Assembly (NCBI GenBank): GCA_009760855.2
Contig: WPIO01000022.1
Span: forward strand, 262,001 to 326,000
Reading direction: 5' to 3'
DNA from: Cristatella mucedo
Lineage: Eukaryota; Bryozoa; Phylactolaemata; Cristatellidae
DNA: 64,000 nucleotides
Each line of letters opens with the position of its first letter. The stretch's first letter is position 1. The notes beneath the pieces were generated by a model. That model saw nothing but the letters and a program-made list of their open reading frames with translations. It ran no database searches and was not told the origin of the DNA. A program made the position numbers and the translations under genes. Of this stretch, positions 50,260 through 60,199 are shown one piece after another.

Positions 50260-50985
50260 AACGTCTAGTTGCGTTGGTTCATGCATTCCAGCATCCCGTC
50301 GTGACTTCAGTAACTCACTGCTTTCTGGTCTACTGGCCCGTGCAATCAGGCGCTTACAGCTGGTGCAAAGCTCTGCAGCTAAGCTTGTCTGCCTTGAGCG
50401 TCGCTGTTGCCACATCACACCACTTCTCGCCGACCTGCACTGGCTGCCAGTCAAGCAACGCATCTACTTCAAGGCTTTGTCACTCACTTTCAGGCTCCTT
50501 CATTCTTTAGCTCCAGCCTACCTATCAGATCTATTGCCCCAGCAGGTTAAGCATCGTACCAACCACTTTTCGGAATCCAACTATTTACCTATACCTTGTA
50601 CAAAACTCAAATTATTTGAAGGTCATGCATTTAGTTCGTATGCTCCCAAAGCCTGGAACTCCCTCCCGACCTGCGTCAGAACATCCCCTGACCTGACCAC
50701 ATTTAAAAGGAACTTAAAAACACACCTATTTAGGACTGCATTTAGTGGGTCCATGTGATTCGTCCTTGATGTGCTTATGCGTGCTGACACTGAGCATGCG
50801 GCCACTAACCACATTTGCATGCTGACCCTGAGCATGTCACCCCTAACCATATTATTCGTGTTGTTTATTTGACAATGCTACTACTAACCATTCAAACAAG
50901 CTTCCTTTGCAGCAAATGTAAAGCGCCTTGAAAGAGATTGGGTTCTCTGAGGGCGCTGTATCAAGTGTTATTTTTAGTTTTGGAA
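50260..50985 (+). mobile_element. LINE A copy nested in LINE B
   Basis: Plus-strand frame 50249-50758 retains RRLQLVQSSAAKLVCLERR, LLADLHWLPVKQRIYFKALS, APAYLSDLLPQQVKHRT and CVRTSPDLTTFKRNLKTHLF. The LINE A 3-prime UTR and hairpin follow, with a shortened tail (GCGCTGTATCAAGTGTTATT). The surrounding sequence is LINE B in the opposite orientation. Confidence 0.87.
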
Positions 50986-52384
50986 AACTAGTTAACATCT
51001 AAAATAGAATGTCTGCAATGACAGCATTCAGTTTGTCAATTGCTGTAACTGATTCCGATGGTTTGAATGACAAGTGCAGCTGAGTATCATCAGCTTAGAA
51101 GTAATAGCCGATCCCATTGGCCCGTATCACCTTCCCCGGAGGCTAGGAAATAAATAGTACACAGCAAAGGCCCGAAGACGGACACTCGTTGAACTCCACA
51201 GGTGACAGGCCTGGTAGATTAGACTTGACCACCACACGTTATGGATTGGGACGAGGTCGGACAATTACGATTCGAACCACGCCAGCGGCGCCTCGTCTGC
51301 CAGACAGACTCGCTGTTCTCAGTCGCTCAAGTATAGATATCGGGATCGACAGTGTCGAACGCAGCTGATAGGCCATCAGCTGATAGGCCATCAGCTGATA
51401 GGCCAGGGCAGATGAGCCGACGCCGTCATCTTTGCCGGTGGGCAGCACGGAGGAGAGCAGCTTCAATGGAGTGCTGTCGCTTGATTCGGAATAGAAATTG
51501 CTTAGATCATTCTTTTCAGCGTGTTTCCTGCAAGCTGCTTAGTGAAAATCTTTTCAAAGATCTTCGACTGAAGGAGAAGGAAAACTGACCAATAGTTTGC
51601 TAGGACCTCTGAATCGAATCCAGGCTTTTTAGTATTGGTCGAACAATGGCCGATTTAAATGACTCTGGAACAACCTCGTTATCGAGAGAAAATTTCTGAG
51701 TTGTAGCTGGACTACGTTTGTCTTGTCAGCGAAAACCGGAGAGAGGATGGCACTGGAGGAGACGAGCTCTTTTTACCAGACTTAATTATGGTAGCCACTT
51801 AGTATGCAGATACCTCAGAAAATGTATAGGAAGGTCACAGGTTGAGAATCAACATTTGCCTTAGTCGGACGTGGCTTTGTGGCTTTGCACAAATTTTGTG
51901 GAGCACATTTTTTCTACGAAGATGGCGAAAAACTCATTGAGCCGTGAACCATTATCCCGGGAGTGAGACCTCTCCGAGTTGACAAGCGAACGATTCACTC
52001 CAATTAATTTGCTTTGGGTCTGACTGATGCGACGTAAACTTTCGAGTGAAAAAGAAGCCCTGGCTTTTCTAAGCTTCCGGTGGTAGACTCGTGGGAAACT
52101 GGCGTGAGATTTAGACTTCTTCTTACAATGGCGTGCAAGCCTGCTCGCTTTACATGGTACGGCACTTGAAGTTTTTGGTAAATTGAAAGAAATCTCAATT
52201 GCTCTGTAAACGGACAGAATGTAAGGAAGCATGCTAGTCGAGACTTGGCTTGCTTAACTCATTCACGATTCTTAAGTTATTAACCAGGGGTCCGACTACA
52301 GTAACTAGTTGCCTAGTACGTCTTCTTGTGTGCTTTTGCGAATTGGTCTATGCAAGATATCTTGCTTGCTAATAACCCTAGGTT

Positions 52385-52485
52385 ATTTCTTATCTAGCGG
52401 CGAGTCGTCAACCGCCTGGATAGAGAACTAGTTCTCTTGAGGCGCTACACGAACTACATTATTATTATTACTATTATTATTCTGG
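52385..52485 (+). mobile_element. LINE A/SINE type 2 tail fragment
   Basis: ACCGCCTGGATAGAGAACTA, GTTCTCTTGAGGCGCTACAC, then an ATTATTATTATTACTATTATTATT tail in shorter runs. It keeps the hairpin layout (CGCCT ... AGGCG). Confidence 0.65.
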
Positions 52486-53044
52486 GCGAATGGAGTTGCA
52501 TGCTAGACTTTGATAGAATCCTGTGGGAAGCTATACGAAAATTACCCGAGCTTGGTCAGACTTAGCCAATTGCTCGGTAGCGTCAACGAAACGAAAGGAC
52601 TCGTTAAAAGAAGCCTGAGAGGAAACATTCCAAGGGGTTAACTACCGCAATTCTTCAACGAGTCTTCGACTACGCGAGAAAACCTGAGATCGTGACTAAT
52701 GGATACGCTTCAGGCGATGAAAAAGTTGTCGTCTCCAGGCTGGCAGTTAGAGAAACGCCTTCGCGTCAGCTCTAACGGCTAATTCAAGATGCCGCCGAGA
52801 TGAAGGAAGCCTAACTAACGAGAGCTGACATGCTGACGCAACAGGCTACAACAAACTGCACAAGACTGCCGCGGCGGCCCTACATATTGCAGATGCCTGC
52901 GAATTGGTTAGGAGTCCCGTCGCCTAAGCACGAAGGAAACGCTGCGTCGTGCCCTGCGTCGTCGCTCCCACGCGCACGACAACTAAGGAAAAGACAGCGG
53001 GAAGCCAGAACGGCGGCTGGCAAACTCTAGCGGGCAGCCGCCAA

Positions 53045-53195
53045 ATGTCTTGCAATGTAATGTAATGCAATTCATCTCCGTCTGTAACTCCACAAAGCCA
53101 TAAAGACTGAGTGTTACGCAGGAGAGTTTCGTATAGCGCACTCACAGCCTATGCGGCCTTCGGTAGCATTCGGTGGCCAACAGACTTCTATTAAT
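53045..53195 (-). mobile_element. LINE B 3-prime end fragment
   Basis: The minus strand matches the last 130 bases of LINE B (GAAGTCTGTTGGCCACCG, AGGCTGTGAGTGCGCTATAC, GTGGAGTTACAGACGGAG) and ends in CATTACATTACATTGC, the family tail. A TA microsatellite (53232-53260) follows. Confidence 0.85.
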
Positions 53196-53231
53196 TTTCG
53201 AACGCCAAACGCTCTTAAATGCGTACACACA

Positions 53232-53232
53232 G

Positions 53233-53260
<28 letters not shown>
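53232..53260. repeat. TA microsatellite
   Basis: A pure TA run of 29 bases. Confidence 0.95.
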
Positions 53261-53263
<3 letters not shown>

Positions 53264-53557
53264 CAATCTTCGAGTCGGCCTTTTCTGTCCTTTCAAATCC
53301 GCTTCCCTTCGCGGCTTGTAGCGTATGAAGCGGTCCTTAGCGCACCGACCTGTCTGGCCTACCGCAAGAGCGTACTGAGCATTCCCGGTAAGCCGCTAGG
53401 AGCGAGCTGCTTTGATCGCGTCATAACGCAAATGCAGCGGCCACCCACTTTAGCGTCGCGTCCGTCAAGCCGTATGAGATGAGGCTGCAGGATGCATCCG
53501 GACGACCATACTGGAACCGGTTCCGGTCAGCACGTATTCCGCTTGCCGACCCACGTA

Positions 53558-53579
53558 CTTCCTTTTTCTGTCGGCCGCC
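53558..53579 (+). promoter_or_regulatory. 5-prime TOP motif and short leader of RPL13A
   Basis: CTTCCTTTTTCTG directly precedes the coding start, leaving a leader of about 22 bases. A C-initiated pyrimidine tract at the transcription start is the TOP signature of ribosomal protein mRNAs, which places them under growth-dependent translational control. The start site itself is inferred. Confidence 0.65.
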
Positions 53580-55853
53580 ATGGGGTTCTCCTCGAAGGTG
53601 AGCTTGTCCGTGTCTTTGTCTCGTGTTGGCAATCCTGACGTACCTTGGTACTCAGAACAATTCTCGTAGCACTTAATAGGCTTAAAGCGTTGCTATCTAG
53701 AGTTTTTGAGTTTTAAGTTTTGCGAATTGAAGGTTTTTGGTGAGTTTTACGATAGCCGTTGGCGGTGCCCATCGGTACCACCGCCGCCTTCCGGCCGTTG
53801 TCGGTAGTGCAATGCTTCGCCTTCCTAATGTGGTCTCTCGTGGTGCCAGTGATGCTTTACCTACATTGGTTGAGTTACATGATATCAACTGTTCAACTGA
53901 GGCCCACGTGCTAGACTGCTTTGCGGCATTTTGTGACCGCGCCATGATGGCGTGGGCCGGGATCCGCTGAGCTATTTATTGAGCATCGTTAGTCTTAGCT
54001 CTACATTCTTTCCTTTCTTACCGATTGATATCGCGATCTTCCGTCTGTTTCTACTTTTTAGCCCATCGTTATTGACGCCAGGGGCCACCTACTAGGGCGG
54101 CTTGCCTCGGTAGTAGCCAAGTCAACCTTACAAGGTAATTTGGCCAGGGCTGGAATACCCTGACCGAGATGTCGCGATTGTTTTGCTTATAGAAAATGCT
54201 TCGTGATAATAGTAATAATGCTTGTTTTTACTTATCAAGTTACAATGTGTACGATAGCAACCCCCAGCGTTGTATCGCGGGGGTGATTAATCGGCCTCGT
54301 GGGGATAGCTGTTAAAGTCTGTAGCTTTGTTGCGTTTAGTACTATTGATCATTAGAAACATCGTTAATTGGATGTGCAGATTTTCTTAGATTGAATGACT
54401 TGCGGGCCATGATGCTGAAATCACATTGGTTGAAATCTATGATAACAAGCCATACTGAGCAGTCCGTGAGTTATTTATCAATTTTGACATTTGCCGTCGT
54501 TTTGCTGTCGTGAAACGTGTTGCCTCGTGTTTGCTTCCAGGTCAAAGAGTGGTCGTAGTGAGAGCAGAAGGCGTTGTCATATCGGGATCCTTCTTTCGAA
54601 ACAAACGTAAGTGATTGTTCTATTCAAACCCAACACCTTGTCGTCTGGTAGTTGATGCTGCAAGATGCGCTTTGCATATTGATAGTCTGGGTTGTCTCTG
54701 AGCACAGGTTCTGCTCTTAGTTAAATGCTTGCGTTACGTGGATAGCAGTGCGAGCTTTGTATGACTTCGTTCCAATTGGCTCTGCTAACAATCTTCCAGT
54801 CGATGTAATAAGATTTATTCAGCCGGTGATGTTATATTTCAGCTTTGTATGATAAGCTGTGATTAAAGCTACTTCCTGAGGCTTGAATTCACCTGACAGT
54901 GATCGTACAAGGCGTTGTGCTTGTTGTGATGCAACCTAGTCCTGGCATTCCTACTTTTTTAGTTAAGTATCTGGATTTCTTGAAGAAGAGAACTAATACT
55001 AATCCTGCTAGAGGACCTTTCCACCTGCGGTCACCCGCGAAAATATTCTGGAGGGTAACAAGAGGCAAGTAGTACTTATTGGATATGCTATTTGGTATTG
55101 CATTGTACTCCTGGTAGCCCAGGAAGCAGGATATGCAATTAGTTCTGTGTGAAAGTCTTGTAGAGTTGTATAATTGATATAAGTGCTTTACTCTCATAGG
55201 AATGTTGCCTCATAAACTTCACCGTGGACACGAAGCTTTGGACAGGCTAAAAGTGTTTGAGGGCATTCCGCCTCCATATGACAAGTTGAAGAGGGTGGTT
55301 GTGCCTTCAGCATTGAAGGTTCTGCGACTTAAGCCTGGCAGAAGGGTGAGTCGGTAATTTTGTTGAGGCATCACTGATCAAGTTGCACTTATCAAGAAAG
55401 TGTTGTAGCACAAAATCGAAATGTTTTAGTCCTGCTTCCTGGGTCGTCTGTCACACGAAGTCGGCTGGAAATACCAAGGTGTGATTTCAACACTCGAGGC
55501 TAAGCGAAAAGTAAAATCTAAGCACTTCTACGATAAGAAGAAGCGACTGCTGGTGAGTGGTTTCCTCTGATCGTGTTCGAAGTCTTTACATTCTGCTTGC
55601 ATTTGCTTCCAGCATGATGCTATATATAGCCTGTTCAGTGATGCTGAAATCACATTGGTTGATCATTAATGATATAACAACAAACTGAGAATGGGCTGTG
55701 TATAGTTTCTGACCACTTGGTGAGATTTCTTACCATTGCTAATTATATTATTTGAACTTTCAGGCACTGCGGGTAAAGGCCAAGACAAGCGTACTCTCAA
55801 GTGGAAAGGCAAAGGAAGCTCAGAAGGTTATTGAGAGCTATGGCTACAACTGA
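53580..55853 (+). CDS. RPL13A: Ribosomal protein L13a (uL13), complete gene
   Basis: Seven exons give 205 residues, against 203 in human: 53580-53597, 54062-54134, 54541-54606, 54963-55064, 55200-55345, 55430-55552 and 55764-55853 (TGA). Recognisable blocks in order are [104 protein letters not shown] and [12 protein letters not shown]. The product is a large-subunit ribosomal protein. Intron 4 uses a GC donor (AGAG|GCAAGT at 55064/55065); the GTAACA ten bases earlier would drop conserved residues and break the frame. Introns 1, 2, 3 and 6 carry box C/D snoRNA candidates, as RPL13A introns do in vertebrates (U32-U35). The six-residue first exon (MGFSSK) is not conserved with human but starts just behind a TOP tract. 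Confidence 0.96.
53839..53908 (+). ncRNA. SNORD34: Box C/D snoRNA, U34 (SNORD34)-like, in RPL13A intron 1
   Basis: C box GTGATGC (53849-53855), D-prime TTGA (53870-53873), C-prime ATGATAT (53879-53885) and D box CTGA (53897-53900) are in order. The terminal stem is CGTGG(U)GCC with GGCCCACG, with one bulged base. The 13 bases before D-prime include TACCTACATTG, complementary to the conserved 28S segment CAATGTAGGTA. The fifth base upstream of D-prime pairs with a U, as U34 does for its known 28S uridine target. The rRNA segment is quoted from memory. Confidence 0.82.
54401..54468 (+). ncRNA. Box C/D snoRNA candidate in RPL13A intron 2
   Basis: C box ATGATGC (54409-54415), D-prime TTGA (54430-54433), C-prime ATGATAA (54439-54445) and D box CTGA (54455-54458). 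A weaker outer stem of TGCGGGC with GTCCGTG contains wobble pairs and a small internal loop. The D-prime guide GAAATCACATTG is complementary to the conserved 28S segment CAATGTGATTTC. It shares 23 identical bases around this guide with the snoRNA in intron 6. Confidence 0.68.
54817..54888 (+). ncRNA. Box C/D snoRNA candidate in RPL13A intron 3, orphan guide
   Basis: C box GTGATGT (54826-54832), C-prime-like ATGATAA (54849-54855) and D box CTGA (54876-54879). The outer stem is ATTCAGCC with GGC(U)TGAAT, eight pairs and one bulge. The antisense stretch before the D box (TTAAAGCTACTTC) has no rRNA target I can recall. Unlike the other three it is not visibly a paralogue of them. It ends 74 bases before exon 4, a distance common for intron-encoded box C/D RNAs. 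Confidence 0.6.
55628..55697 (+). ncRNA. Box C/D snoRNA in RPL13A intron 6, paralogue of the intron 2 copy
   Basis: C box GTGATGC (55638-55644), D-prime TTGA (about 55659-55662), a C-prime-like TGATATA and D box CTGA (55685-55688). The outer stem AGCCTGTTC with GAATGGGCT forms nine continuous pairs, two of them wobbles. The D-prime guide GAAATCACATTG is identical to that of the intron 2 snoRNA and matches 28S CAATGTGATTTC. The antisense element before D differs between the two. Confidence 0.8.
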
Positions 55854-55869
55854 GATGCAACACTAGCCT

Positions 55870-55875
55870 AATAAA
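55870..55875 (+). terminator. Poly(A) signal of RPL13A
   Basis: AATAAA lies 17 bases after the stop codon, giving a very short 3-prime UTR typical of ribosomal protein mRNAs. Confidence 0.85.
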
Positions 55876-56241
55876 TTAGCTCTCACGATGCTAAGTGTTT
55901 TATATTTATTTGTTTTGTTACTAAAGTTTAAGTGCATTCTGCTATATCTTGTTTCTGGATGCAGTTCGGAATTGAGCTTAGATGTACAGGTAACCTCTGT
56001 AACTTAGCAACGATTTTTCCAGCTAGTATCAATCAAAGCACCTTGTAATATTTGCTTATTTGTCTCGTCTAGAAACTAGTTGCTAGTGTGAGTGCTGTTT
56101 ATAGACTCGACGGTGACGTCGGCCTAATATCCAAAGCAATATTTGTCGGCATGACCAGTCAGGCCGATTGGTTTTTATAGCAGCAACGAGGACAATGAAG
56201 ACGTGATTCTGCTAATGTTAATGTCCTGTGACCAAGCAGGG

Positions 56242-56411
56242 TCTCGTGGGTTAGAGCCGCTAGTGCCTCGTCTGCCAGCGATCCTTAACTCTACCAAGGC
56301 AGCTGATAAATCTAGCAACCTTCGACACCATTGATCACGATGTCCTACTTGAACGATTGAGAGAGCTAGTACGGATCGCTGGCAGACGCACTAGCGCCTC
56401 CAACCCACGAG
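56242..56411. repeat. Inverted repeat enclosing LINE reverse transcriptase fragments
   Basis: The left arm (56242-56285, TCTCGTGGGTTAGAGCCGCT ...) pairs with the right arm (56373-56411, ... CCTCCAACCCACGAGA) at about 90 percent. Between them a plus-strand piece (TTCGACACCATTGATCACGA, the FDTIDHD block of an L2-type RT) follows a minus-strand piece (CTGATAAATCTAGCAA). It is a rearranged LINE remnant. Confidence 0.65.
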
Positions 56412-56449
56412 ATTGGTCCAACCCTGAAGTCTCAAGGATCCGTTCAGAT

Positions 56450-57205
56450 AAATCTAGCTGAGACAGGGCAGTGGCATTCTGACATTATTTTCAATATGTT
56501 CAACCAGCTGCGTAGCAATAATTCTTTCAAGAATCTGGTAGGAATGGAAACTAGGTGATGAATTGCATGGGCGTCTATCTAATCCGGGCTTAGTATGAGT
56601 ATTTACGATTGCCGATTTGTAAGACTTGGGCGCGACCCCTTTTACCAAAGAAGCATTAAAAATGTTATGGCTGGGCTAAGCTGGTCTGCCAGTGAAGACC
56701 ACCGAGATGACGATACACGGTCTTCATGCGACGAGCTCTTTTTGCTAGACCTTACTAAGGTAGCCACTTCGCATGCAGGAACTTGGGAAAACCTAAGGAA
56801 GGTCACAGGTTGTGATCCCACAATTGCTTTACTCGGAGGGGGTTTTATGGACGCACGAATGTGTCCAATTTTTTCAGTAAAGAAAGCTGAAAACTTTTGG
56901 GCTGAGCCGGTAACATACATGGCTTTTCGCCTGAGCCGTTAACATACGGGCAATCAGACCTCAGTATTGGCCAGTAAATTGTTTACCGTTTCATAAATCT
57001 GTTTTGGGTTCGACTGGCAGAAATCAGTTTTTGAGTAAAAAAAAGGCGATTTCTTAAAACGACGTTCAAGCCCTCGCTTAACACAGCACATCTTTTGAAG
57101 CTTTTTGTAAATTGAAAGGAATTTCCACGTACACGGACAGCACGTACGTTGAGGCGTCCTTGTCAAGAGCACTCCTAAGTGTCATGTTCTCTGCATCAGT
57201 GAGGG
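56450..57205 (-). mobile_element. LINE A fragment, front of the reverse transcriptase
   Basis: Minus-strand frames 56454-56648 and 56642-56920 match the LINE A pieces at 22490-22783 (HIRASIKPPPSKAIV, CEVATLVRSSKKSSS, SSRWSSLADQLSPAIT, VAPKSYKSAIVN). Frames are broken and there is no 3-prime tail here, so this is an internal fragment. Confidence 0.8.
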
Positions 57206-57494
57206 TATCGAGGTCGTCGGCCGTGTCCGGATGCAGATACCATCACATACAGATTTCAAAAGTTTGCCTTGGTCAATGCTTTTTATTTTACGTCGCTGGA
57301 CAAGTTCGACATTACCTTGTAGTAAGTTCAATGAGCCTTCTGCTTCTATACTCCGAAAGTCCGGAACTCGTTCGGGCCTCCTGTCGCTAAATACCCTATT
57401 ACCTTGCATCTTCTCATCGTCTCAGATAAAGACACGTCTGTTCTGGTCAGCATTTCCTTTGGCCAACTAAGCTTACCTTTTTTAAATTTTACAT

Positions 57495-57745
57495 GGGCGT
57501 GCTTTGCGTGCTTACATGTGAATGTGTCAGTCAGGTTAATGACCAGGTGTCATTCTAGACGATGGCCATGAATCTCGTCACGCCTGCTTTAGCACGCTGT
57601 CATGAGAACTGTACTTGCTTGCTTTTGCATGCTTGATACCGTGTACGTCACTAACCCAGTGGGTATTGATTCTCTTACAGCGAGTCTTAATGTGCTTGAA
57701 TAGAGATTAAGTTCTCTTAAGGTACTAAACAATGACGTATTATAC
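57495..57745 (+). mobile_element. Diverged LINE A-like 3-prime tail
   Basis: GTGCTTGAATAGAGATTAAG and TTCTCTTAAGGTACTAAAC match the family tail but with a weakened stem. Upstream GCTTACATGTGAATGTG and CGTACGTC/ACTAACCC-type spacing resembles the LINE A 3-prime UTR. Confidence 0.45.
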
Positions 57746-57749
57746 TTTT

Positions 57750-58475
57750 ATCAGCACGCAATCTGGTTCTCCTATTCCAAAGTGAACTTGACGTCCATAT
57801 CGGCTTCACAGTCAATTCAGCCTACCTTTAGTCACGTAACACCACAATTATTCGGGCCTGATTAGGCAGATATTCCGAATTTCTCGGAATTGTATGTTTT
57901 TATAAGAATCACTACGGGCAGGTCTTCCACCCTGTTCAATCCGAAACCGCGGTTGGCGGAATGCCACATCCGACAACTTATCTTGTATATTCTTACCTTC
58001 TTGGACTACCACGTTCACCCTAGCGACAGCTTGACAGCACCAAGGTAAAACCATAGGTTGTGTGTAACAATAATCAGACCACTTCTCAGTCTTGGCATTC
58101 AATTAAGTAAAAAAGTGAAATAATAGAATACAGGCATCTACTATGTTTCATGAAAAGAGCGTGTATTAGGTTGCTCTCAATAAAATAAAACGAGTGTATA
58201 GCACCCCAAGAGACCTTCAAGGTCTTTCTAGGCAGCTTACGAATGCTGGAAAGAAAACATGGAAAACTGTTAATGATAACGTGCACAATTTCAGATTAAG
58301 CAAGCCAATGTCAATTCGCCTGGACGGAGGCTGTTACAGGTGACACTGTAACAAAACTGTCAGACCGGAGCCTAGCTCTCAGACAGGTGACGACAACGGT
58401 ATCAATTGCAGCTGTCTCGTATGCTCTAGCTTCAACAGGTGAATTTGGGTACCTTCTGATACTTTTATCCCGCAG
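57750..58475. other. No supported gene; decayed repeat pieces
   Basis: A minus-strand frame (57848-58102) is not recognisable. A diverged minus-strand tail (AGACCTTCAAGGTCTTTCTA, 58210-58230) probably derives from a LINE or SINE. Confidence 0.3.
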
Positions 58476-58479
58476 GTTC

Positions 58480-59401
58480 AAAAAAAATTGACAGCCTACC
58501 GAACTACACTGTGGCTGGATTAAAAGGCTTTGCTGTTCTAATAGGTGATGCTATTGTGCGACCTTCACCACGTGCTCGTAATCTAGGTGTCGTTTTCGAC
58601 AGCTGCCTCAATTTCAAAAGCTTCATTCAGAAGACTGCCTCTACAGCTAGCCATCACATCCGATCCCTTTCCGAGATGAGAAGCTGTCTCCCACAGTGGC
58701 TTGTAAAAAATTTAACTAGCTCTTTAGTTCTGTCTCGGCTTGATTATTGTAATTCCCTTTTGGCTGGGCTACCAAAGAAAGCTATTATGCCACTACAGCG
58801 GACTATGAATATGGCTGCAAGGCTGGTCTTCAAGTCCCAGCGGTTTGAGCACGTGTCACCTTTGCTGAAAGAGCTAGGATGGTTGCCGGTTGAGCGAAGG
58901 ATACAGAGCAAAGTTCTTATGCTGACCCACGAGGCCCGCCACGGCTTGGCTCCTTCATACCTAGCTGAACTGCTGCATAAGCTTCAGCCTGTTCGCGCCC
59001 TCATGTCCTGTGTGGACAATAAATTAGCTGTCCCATTCCTCCGCTTAAAGACAGTTGGCGACAGAAGCTTTAGCTCTGCAGGTCCTAGACTGTGGAACTC
59101 GCTTCCACAATTCTTACACAACGACATCTACTCTCCAACTGCCGACTATGGCACATCTTTTTCAGCGGTCCTGAACTGCTACTTGTATGCTACTCACTAC
59201 CTCAACTGCTCTCTCCTGACTCTGCTATGCTTCCCACTTTCTCTTTGTTGCGTGAGACGAAGTCTGTTGGCTACCGAATGCGTACCGAAAGCCGCTTAGG
59301 CTGTGAGTGGGCTATACAAAACTCTCCTGCGTAACACCCACATGGTCTTTTTGACTTTGTGGAGTTACTGACGGAGATACATTACATTACATTACATTAC
59401 A
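58480..59401 (+). mobile_element. LINE B copy with an intact C-terminal frame
   Basis: A 262-codon frame (58511-59299) encodes ARNLGVVFDSCLNFKSFIQK, LSRLDYCNSLLAGLPKKAI, MNMAARLVFKSQRFEHVSPL, LLKELGWLPVERRIQSKVLM and VGDRSFSSAGPRLWNSLPQF. The frame is open to near the element end. The tail is GAGTTACTGACGGAGATACA then five TTACA units. It is the best preserved family B 3-prime end, 5-prime truncated just after the reverse transcriptase core. Confidence 0.9.
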
Positions 59402-59745
59402 TGTGGTCGTCTAACAAAAGTTCACTTTGGAATATGACACCTTGATTTTATGAAGATTCAGCAGGAGACATGCTGGCAGAGCCGATTTCGAGCGTTAGCC
59501 TTTCCAGTTTCTGAATCACACTTAGTTTGCTCATAAGTAGTAAGTTAGTTTTATCATCGCTCGAATTAAGAAAATTTGCTGCCATCCATGAGCGGATGTC
59601 ATCAATACATGCAGCAAGGGAATTGGGAGAGATCGACGTGCTGGAGGGCTGGGAGGGATCAAAGCAAGGTACAAACGAATGTCATTCGCATGAAAGTGAA
59701 AGCCTGGACTGTACTTGGCAATCAATGTGCAAGATGGAGAGTAAA
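59402..59745 (-). mobile_element. LINE A internal fragment
   Basis: Matches the LINE A segment at 21725-22030 on the minus strand (antisense TGGTCGTCTAACAAAAGTTC, GACATGCTGGCAGAGCCGAT, AGTAAGTTAGTTTTATCATC). It abuts the LINE B tail directly, so LINE B probably inserted next to or into it. Confidence 0.8.
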
Positions 59746-60094
59746 CACTGTGGAAAGAAGCGGACATCTTTCTCCGCTCACATCAATACTCTGGAGTCGA
59801 CCGACCTCAGATCGGCGAGAGGCGATCGCCCGGCTGAGGCTGCATGCTGCTGAGCTGCCGACTCGGCCGGGGCCGGCTTGCCGGCGCATAGGTCCGACGG
59901 CCGGATGCGAGGGTCCGCTAGCTTCTGGTGCGGATTGGTTGGCGGCAGCAGCTGCTGCTGGGAGGATCTAGCTTCCACTAGGCACCTCTCTAAGGCCGAA
60001 TATACATATGGAATCTCAGGCGTCTATCCAAGTACCGAGGCTAGGGGCGCACAAGTCACCGAGCGCTAGTAGCGTATTTTTGTCCGTGTCAGAA

Positions 60095-60195
60095 TTCTCT
60101 TCAGCAAATATAAAGTGCCTGGAAAGAGATTTGAGTACTCTGAGGGTGCTTTATCAAATGAATTATTATTACCGTCATTATTATTATTATGTCAA
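60095..60195 (+). mobile_element. LINE A 3-prime tail fragment
   Basis: TTCAGCAAATATAAAGTGCC, then GAAAGAGATTTGAGTACTCT and GAGGGTGCTTTATCAAATG, then TTATTATTACCGTCATTATT. The hairpin arms AAAGTGCC and GGTGCTTT still pair through two wobbles. Confidence 0.78.
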
Positions 60196-60199
60196 TTAA

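Larger units (their letters stand above)
49030..52235 (-). mobile_element. LINE B copy, interrupted by a MITE and a LINE A insertion
   Basis: Minus-strand LINE B sequence runs from the 3-prime end (antisense TTAATCTCCGTATGTAACTA near 49050) through the C-terminal region to about 50245. It resumes at about 50986 (antisense of the YADD and GSVLGPL regions, 51000-51230) and extends to about 52230 with the front of the RT and SLLDL-like region. The coding frames are broken. A 293-bp MITE (49522-49814) and a LINE A copy in opposite orientation (50260-50985) are nested inside it. A 15-bp triplication (51362-51405) is a private change. Confidence 0.75.

Noticed and set aside
53737-53970. 77-codon open frame in RPL13A intron 1
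   Set aside because: It overlaps the U34-like snoRNA and lies within an intron defined by conserved flanking exons.
54635-54710. Second box C/D candidate in RPL13A intron 3 (TTGATGC ... CTGA)
   Set aside because: The boxes are present but no terminal stem can be formed close to them; too weak beside the four accepted candidates.
55055-55060. GTAACA as the donor of RPL13A intron 4
   Set aside because: It would delete VTRG and leave exon 5 out of frame; the GC donor ten bases on restores the conserved sequence.
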